Assembly (NCBI RefSeq): GCF_000002075.1
Contig: NW_004797767.1
Location: forward strand, 160,443-189,029
Length of the DNA: 28,587 nt
Direction: 5' to 3'
Origin: Aplysia californica
Lineage: Eukaryota > Mollusca > Gastropoda > Aplysiida > Aplysiidae
The position numbers and the translations under genes are program-made. The notes beneath the pieces are model-generated. The model made no database searches, had not been told where the DNA came from, and worked only from the letters and a program-made list of their open reading frames with translations. Positions 24,474 to 28,587 of the stretch are shown piece after piece (the stretch's first letter is position 1; the number at the start of each line of letters is the position of its first letter).

Positions 24474-24749
24474 CTAAATTTGTGTTCCGCTCAACGAGAG
24501 CAGTGATACTGACGAGCAGAGAGAGAAGGAAAATCCCAGTAGAAAGAACTGAAAGTCCGGGAGTGTGAGCACCGACATGTGTGCGTCTGCGAGGTCATCC
24601 GCGTGTCTCGCCCCAAGGGAGCTGGGCTCAGAGTCTCTCAGGAAAAGCCAATTCAGCATTTCTTCTTCCATCGTCTCCCTTATGTCCTGCCGCAAGTGTT
24701 GTCCTGAAAGTCGAGTGATTCTGGGAGAGCCAGAGGGTGCTTCATGCCT
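24474..24749 (-). CDS. Possible alternative or terminal exon inside intron 1
   Basis: On the minus strand 'gttttgttccag' precedes an open frame reading RHEAPSGSPRITRLSGQ, then a charged, helix-like stretch (RQDIRETMEEEMLNWLFLRD). A hydrophobic tail (FQFFLLGFSFSLC) and a TAG follow. If the acceptor CAGAG|G is used, 2 bases further in, the frame continues that of the start exon at 27085 (…SPKST + R + HEAPSG). It could then be an alternative last exon giving a short protein, or a cassette exon with a weak internal donor. With the first AG, the start-exon frame would stop within about 25 codons. The upstream T-rich tract and protein-like composition support it; no family is recognised. Confidence 0.38.
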   Translation of the reverse strand, partial: RHEAPSGSPRITRLSGQHLRQDIRETMEEEMLNWLFLRDSEPSSLGARHADDLADAHMSVLTLPDFQFFLLGFSFSLCSSVSLLSLSGTQI

Positions 24750-25027
24750 CTGGAACAAAACAACCCATATTGTCAAAAGCTTCCTCGAGGGGGCCATTCC
24801 ACACAAAGTGACACATGTAATGCATTAAAGATAACCTGCTGAATAAAAAAGGATTTTAAGCAGCGATAGATCCAATCTTTATAATCAATTTATCATCTAT
24901 ATAGACGGGAGGGGGGTTAGAGCCAATATTTGTCTACAATTTAGCCGGCGGCTGACTTTGAATTAAGTTATAGGTATCCACAAATATTCTGTTACGCCTG
25001 TCTGTTCAAAAGTAATGGTCAGTAGCC

Positions 25028-25240
25028 AAATGTCACTTTGTGGGCGGTTGGCGGGTGCTCTGGTGTGGTTTGCTTCTTCTTTCCTATCAAACATCTATCA
25101 TCCTGATCTCTCCTCCTTCTTTTTTATGTTTGCTTCTCTCTTGTAACACCTCTAATCTTCAGCACTTATATGACCGTATTGCGTTGCAAGTGCCGTAAAA
25201 CTCTTACTAAATTAAAAAAAAAAAAATTAATTAAATGTCA
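25028..25240 (+). mobile_element. Retroposon F2 with 8-bp target-site duplication
   Basis: The insert 25036-25232 is flanked by perfect 'aaatgtca' at 25028-25035 and 25233-25240. It carries all F2 landmarks, including 'gtgctctggtgtggtttgct' and 'gccgtaaaactcttactaaa', and ends with an A-rich tail. It is probably the youngest or best kept copy here. Confidence 0.85.
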
Positions 25241-25661
25241 GTATGTGTGAATCATGTACGATGGAATGGTCCAGGCTTAAAGAGCTATAAGAAGTGAAAA
25301 CAACCACTGTGTTAACAACTGACTGTGTGCAAAGACCAGACCAGACCATCAATGATTTATTTATAGAGGCACCAGCCATCCATGTCCATCTGTTTTAGCC
25401 TCTTTTTCCTGTTTTCGGATTAATAATATCTTTTTGCCAATTTATTGCTTCCGCTTCTGTGTACCCCATATCTATGGTTCTCAACCTGGAAATCGCCTAT
25501 AATTCGCTGTAATTGCCTCCCCCCCTCCCCCCACTCCCTTTCATCACCCCCCCCCCCCCTTAGTGTCATTATTTATGTTACCGTCTATTTTTATCGATAA
25601 CACGTTTATGGATTAAGGGCAGTATTAATGATAATTAAGAAAAAAAACCCCCCATCAATTA
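25241..25661. other. Intronic stretch with C-rich runs
   Basis: C-rich tracts at about 25517-25532 and 25547-25559. No exon or repeat family recognised. Confidence 0.4.
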
Positions 25662-25697
25662 AATAATAAATAAATAAATAAATACATACATAAATAA

Positions 25698-25759
<62 letters not shown>
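25662..25759. repeat. (AAAT)n microsatellite
   Basis: Tetranucleotide AAAT/AATA repeats with a few interruptions ('acatacat', 'aataat'). Confidence 0.95.
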
Positions 25760-25761
<2 letters not shown>

Positions 25762-25794
25762 GCTAATGATTACCATAATACAAATATTGATAAT

Positions 25795-26015
25795 GAGAAG
25801 AAGAAGAAGAAGAAGAAGAAGAAGAAGAAGAAGAAGAAGAAGAAGAAGAAGAAGAAGAAGAAGAAGAAGAAGAAGAAGAAGAAGAAGAAGAAGAAGAAGA
25901 AGAAAAAGAAGAAGAAGAAGAAGAAGAAGAAGAAGAAGAAGAAGAAAAAGAAGAAGAAGAAGAAGAAGAAGAAGAAGAAGAAGAAGAAGAAGAAGAAGAA
26001 GAAGAAGAAGAAGAA
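25795..26015. repeat. (AAG)n microsatellite, about 73 triplets
   Basis: Nearly pure AAG/GAA for about 221 bp, with two 'gaaaaag' interruptions. The long Leu or Arg frames across it are artefacts of the repeat. On the gene strand it reads (CTT)n. Confidence 0.97.
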
Positions 26016-26630
26016 ACACGGTCATAACATCAATATACAAAACAATAATACTAACAATAGAATTGATTTGAGTAAAATAATGAAATAATATTAAAATAAT
26101 AAATGGAGCAATATTATTATAAATCAAAATTTCTAAAAGGACACTACTTGGAATCCGCCGATTGTATGGGATCAGATACCTTGTATGAATACGTTCAATT
26201 AGGTAATTCAATCCATACAATTTGAGGTTATATGTTCAGATCACCATTCTATGTGCACAGGCAAATAGAGCATGGTCACCTCAGACGACAGGGACTTAGG
26301 ATTATGATACTGGAATCTTGATTGCTAGTCTGAAGGAACACTGGAAGAGATCTCTATGAACACTTTGTGGTGCCGAGATCTCTCTATACTATAAGAAACA
26401 CTGTGAAAAACTGTTGATATATTAATCTATTACAGTAAAATCACATCCAACCGAGTCTTTGAATTCGATATCAAATTGGGATGACTGAAGCCGAGTCTAA
26501 CATAAACATTTTTGATCGAGAATAACCAGGGATGTCTAAGACAAATCACAGAGCTAGTATAAAGGGAAGTGATCAGTGGTGTTACAAAATACTTGTTTAT
26601 ATATGAGCGGTTATTTACCTTGGCACAATG
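26016..26630. other. Intronic stretch, no gene recognised
   Basis: AT-rich. 'attacagtaaaatcacatcc' near 26430 faintly resembles a pogo/Tigger-type terminus but no partner end was found. Confidence 0.35.
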
Positions 26631-26648
26631 CTCCGCGGCTCCGCGGAG
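26631..26648. repeat. Perfect GC-rich palindrome
   Basis: CTCCGCGG, a two-base gap, then CCGCGGAG: an 8-bp perfect inverted repeat in otherwise AT-rich DNA. Confidence 0.9.
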
Positions 26649-26670
26649 TTGGCCTCGCCAAGAACAGTTC

Positions 26671-26731
26671 TATTAGAGTCTAGTATTAGATCTATCTAGA
26701 TCTAGATTCTAGATCTAAAATCTAGATCTAC
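26671..26731. repeat. Cluster of TCTAGATCT-type motifs
   Basis: Within 61 bp, 'agatctatctagatctag', 'attctagatcta' and 'aaatctagatcta' overlap, a degenerate array built on the self-complementary AGATCT/CTAG words. Confidence 0.7.
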
Positions 26732-27084
26732 ATGACATTTTCTTTCTAACTTATGCCAGCTAAAACTGTAGAAACTATACTACTGGAACCATCAGTGGTT
26801 CTGCGATCACTTAGATATAATATTTAGAGATCTTCGGCCTTTCGATTACCTCAGCACCTGCAGTGCAATGCCTGCAAAGCGCACGCACAGTGCAAATATT
26901 GTAATAAATTGACTTGAGTGCTGTGTGCAGTGTAGGGTGAATAATCAATGGTCGTGTTTCTATCTCTGATAAAACTTGATAACGTAACAAACTGTCAAAC
27001 TTTTTCTTTTTTCTATGACAATACCATGCAATGCTCCAGGATAAACAAAAGGAACACAAAAAGAGTCTATTAATTGCTACTGAC
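26732..27084. other. Start of intron 1, no further feature
   Basis: No other exon or repeat recognised. The first bases on the minus strand are the donor GTCAGT. Confidence 0.4.
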
Positions 27085-27149
27085 CTTGTGGATTTTGGGG
27101 AATACGCGATGTCAATTCCGGATGTTCCCCGGGGGTTGAAGTTTGCCAT
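27085..27149 (-). CDS. Putative start exon (exon 1) of the giant gene
   Basis: On the minus strand 'aaaacaacaATGGC' gives a good start context (A at -3, G at +4). The frame reads MANFNPRGTSGIDIAYSPKS, then T and AG, meeting the donor ACAAG|GTCAGT at 27085/27084. The exon has 65 coding bases, 21 codons plus two, so it ends in phase 2. Exon 2 at 21201 enters in exactly that phase and would give ...SPKSTR-DLPAKKNVVFC. The reading frame runs on past the donor without an early stop, so the exon call rests on the donor and the phase match, not on frame closure. No signal peptide is evident. Confidence 0.58.
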
Positions 27150-27189
27150 TGTTGTTTTCCTAGATCTACACCATCTGCGCTAAGAGATC

Positions 27190-27217
27190 TGACGTAACAC
27201 ATATTTCCGTGACGTAG
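27190..27217. promoter_or_regulatory. Two CRE-like sites upstream of exon 1
   Basis: TGACGTAA at 27190-27197 and TGACGTAG at 27210-27217 lie about 40-70 bp upstream of the ATG and 20 bp apart. Both are one to two bases from the CREB/ATF palindrome TGACGTCA. No TATAAA is evident on the minus strand nearby. Confidence 0.4.
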
Positions 27218-27219
27218 GC

Positions 27220-27552
27220 GGCAGACCACAAAAGTATTTCCCTCAAGGCTAGGCTAGGCAAGGCCATCTATGAATCTACTATAAATAATATAGGCTAGAG
27301 TCTATCTAATTTGTATTTGATCTGTAGGACCTAGGACCCATTAAACGTTGAGAACAAGAATGTTCCAGTTCGAACATCAAAGATTTACGTTTCACAATGT
27401 TCTACTCCTCGGAGAATAATAAAAAAGATATTACATAAAAAGTCCTAAAAATATCAGAGGCGATATTTATAGTGTTGTGCGCTTCTTGTAGTTTGTAAGG
27501 TTATAATAGACGTGGTCAACCCTTTTATTTCCATGTGGCTGCCTGTGTTCTC
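27220..27552. other. 5' flank of the giant gene, no feature recognised
   Basis: Likely promoter-proximal or upstream DNA. It contains 'ctaggctaggcaaggc' direct repeats but nothing that can be named. Confidence 0.35.
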
Positions 27553-28212
27553 CTGCTAGATGATCTCAGGGGTAGTCCACTGTCGTTTCTTCAACCTGCT
27601 AGATCTCAGGGGTAGTCCACTGTCGTTTCTTCAACCTGCTAGATCTCAGGGGTAGTCCACTGTCGTTTCTTCAATCTGCTAGATCTCAGGGGTAGTCCAC
27701 TGACAGTTGTTTCTTCAATCTGCTAGATCTCAGGGGTAGTCCACTGTCGTTTCTTCAACCTGCTAGATCTCAGGGGTAGTCCACTGATAGTTGGTTCTTC
27801 AATCTGCTAGATAATCTCAGGGGTAGTCCACTGACTGTTGGTTCTTCAATCTGCTAGATAATCTCAGGGGTAGTCCACTGACAGTTGTTTCTTCAATCTG
27901 CTAGATAATCTCAGGGGTAGTCCACTGACTGTTGGTTCTTCAATCTGCTAGATAATCTCAGGGGTAGTCCACTGACAGTTGGTTCTTCAATCTGCTAGAT
28001 AATCTCAGGGTTAGTCCACTGACAGTTGGTTCTTCAATCTGCTAGATAATCTCAGGGGTAGTCCACTGACAGTTGGTTCTTCAATCTGCTAGATCTCAGG
28101 GGTAGTCCACTGTCGTTTCTTCAACCTGCTAGATCTAAGGGGTAGTCCACTGACAGTTGGTTCTTCAATCTGCTAGATCTCAGGGGTAGTCCACTGGCTG
28201 CTGGTTCTTCAA
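27553..28212. repeat. 40/44/47-bp minisatellite, 15 units
   Basis: Each unit is 'ctgctagatctcaggggtag' plus 'tccactg' and a variable end. Short units end 'tcgtttcttcaac' (40 bp). Longer units carry 'taa' after 'ctaga' and/or 'acagttgg' after 'tccactg' (44 or 47 bp). Short units predominate at both ends and long ones in the middle. I counted 15 copies of the core. Confidence 0.92.
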
Positions 28213-28587
28213 TCTACAGTGCAACTGACTTTCACGTATGGGACCGTTTTTCCTACTTCGTGCAGCCCCTTGTCTTCAAGCAACAATATTCCAAGATACT
28301 TTAGATCATAGGCCTTTTTTGTATTGAGAAGGTTTTTAATATGTTCGATTTTGGTAAGAATTACTTTTGAATTTTGGCCAGGATGGAACCGAAGCCTCGA
28401 TTTTATACATAAGATCACCAAGGGATCTTTTACATGGGCAACGTTCACACGAGGCCGAAACCGAAAAGTGTTCCATTCTACTTTCCCTACAACTGCCATC
28501 AGAAATATGGCTGAAAGAGAATGGCAACAAGGGGCGAGGAGTAGCAGGAGTCAGGAGTAAGTGAGAGAGGAGCAGAGAAGGGGGAGG
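28213..28587. other. Window end, open frames but no recognisable gene
   Basis: Both strands hold frames of 60-100 codons here, the longest on the minus strand at 28499-28209. The segment 'caccaagggatcttttacat' and 'aacgttcacacgaggcc' reads like a dispersed repeat, but there is no second copy in the window to prove it. The last ~45 bases are purine-rich. Confidence 0.3.

Larger units (their letters stand above)
21202..27084 (-). other. Putative intron 1 of the giant gene
   Basis: It lies between donor ACAAG|GTCAGT (exon 1) and acceptor TTTACAG|A (exon 2), both in phase 2. About 5.9 kb long, it contains nested SINEs, a possible extra exon, (AAAT)n and (AAG)n tracts and a minisatellite. The assignment is inferred from splice phase and strand only. 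Confidence 0.5.

Noticed and set aside
25760-26071. Plus-strand frame of poly-arginine
   Set aside because: The same (AAG)n tract read in another frame.
25606-26220. Minus-strand frame of 204 codons rich in leucine
   Set aside because: It is a translation of the (CTT)n and (TTTA)n microsatellites; no coding character outside them.
27553-28212. A CRISPR-like array
   Set aside because: The whole 40-47-bp unit is repeated with no unique spacers, and the context is eukaryotic; it is a minisatellite.
28209-28499. Minus-strand frame of 96 codons starting MAVVGKVEWN
   Set aside because: Protein-like in part, but it has no splice sites, partner exons or recognisable motif; probably repeat-derived. 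Left as unassigned.
1-28587. Retrovirus-like, Polinton-like or other virus-derived elements
   Set aside because: No long terminal repeats, capsid, envelope, integrase or protein-primed polymerase signature was seen; the only reverse-transcriptase trace is the short LINE tail at 5992-6242.

Overview
This window looks like eukaryotic nuclear DNA from an invertebrate. The inventory of short repeats points to a mollusc, possibly a gastropod: tRNA-derived SINEs ending in (ATT)n, a LINE 3' end with a TCATTG tail, and many short TIR elements. That placement is an inference from repeat style, and no gene here could be matched to a species. There is no operon structure, no rRNA, no intact tRNA gene, no CRISPR and no viral element that I can support.

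The one gene I can support lies on the minus strand and fills the centre and right of the window. Its dominant part is a single uninterrupted reading frame of 3,573 codons (20140 down to 9419), visibly GC-richer than its AT-rich flanks. It encodes a Ser/Pro/Lys/Arg-rich, mostly low-complexity protein with a basic C-terminus and Cys-rich patches near the end; I do not recognise the family. Upstream on the same strand is a second coding exon (21201 to about 20133) behind a convincing splice acceptor. About 5.9 kb further upstream is a short start exon (27149 to 27085) whose donor phase fits that acceptor. A further exon-like frame (24749 to 24474) sits inside the intervening intron. Exon 2 and the giant frame overlap in different reading frames, with the stop of one overlapping the ATG of the other. 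The junction therefore hides an intron, a frameshift, a sequence error or a true two-ORF arrangement. Two CRE-like sites lie 40-70 bp upstream of the start codon.

The left 9.4 kb is a mosaic of mobile-element debris. It holds a 3' LINE end (1-95), several copies of a tRNA-derived SINE (family F3), an (ATT)-tailed tRNA SINE (F1), a ~180-bp A-tailed retroposon (F2) with clear target-site duplications, a LINE 3' fragment with a 12-bp duplication, and at least four TIR or foldback elements. Another tRNA-headed SINE (F4) starts 14 bp beyond the stop codon of the giant gene, on the same strand.

The right part (21.2-28.6 kb) is mostly intron 1 and upstream DNA. It contains a 34-bp minisatellite touching the exon 2 acceptor, nested SINEs (F2 in F1, F2 in F3), an (AAAT)n tract, a ~221-bp (AAG)n tract, clustered TCTAGATC motifs, and a 15-unit 40/44/47-bp minisatellite upstream of the start exon. 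F2 appears to carry a conserved 3' hairpin whose stem differs by paired substitutions between copies. That hairpin and the unexplained giant gene are the two most interesting signals.
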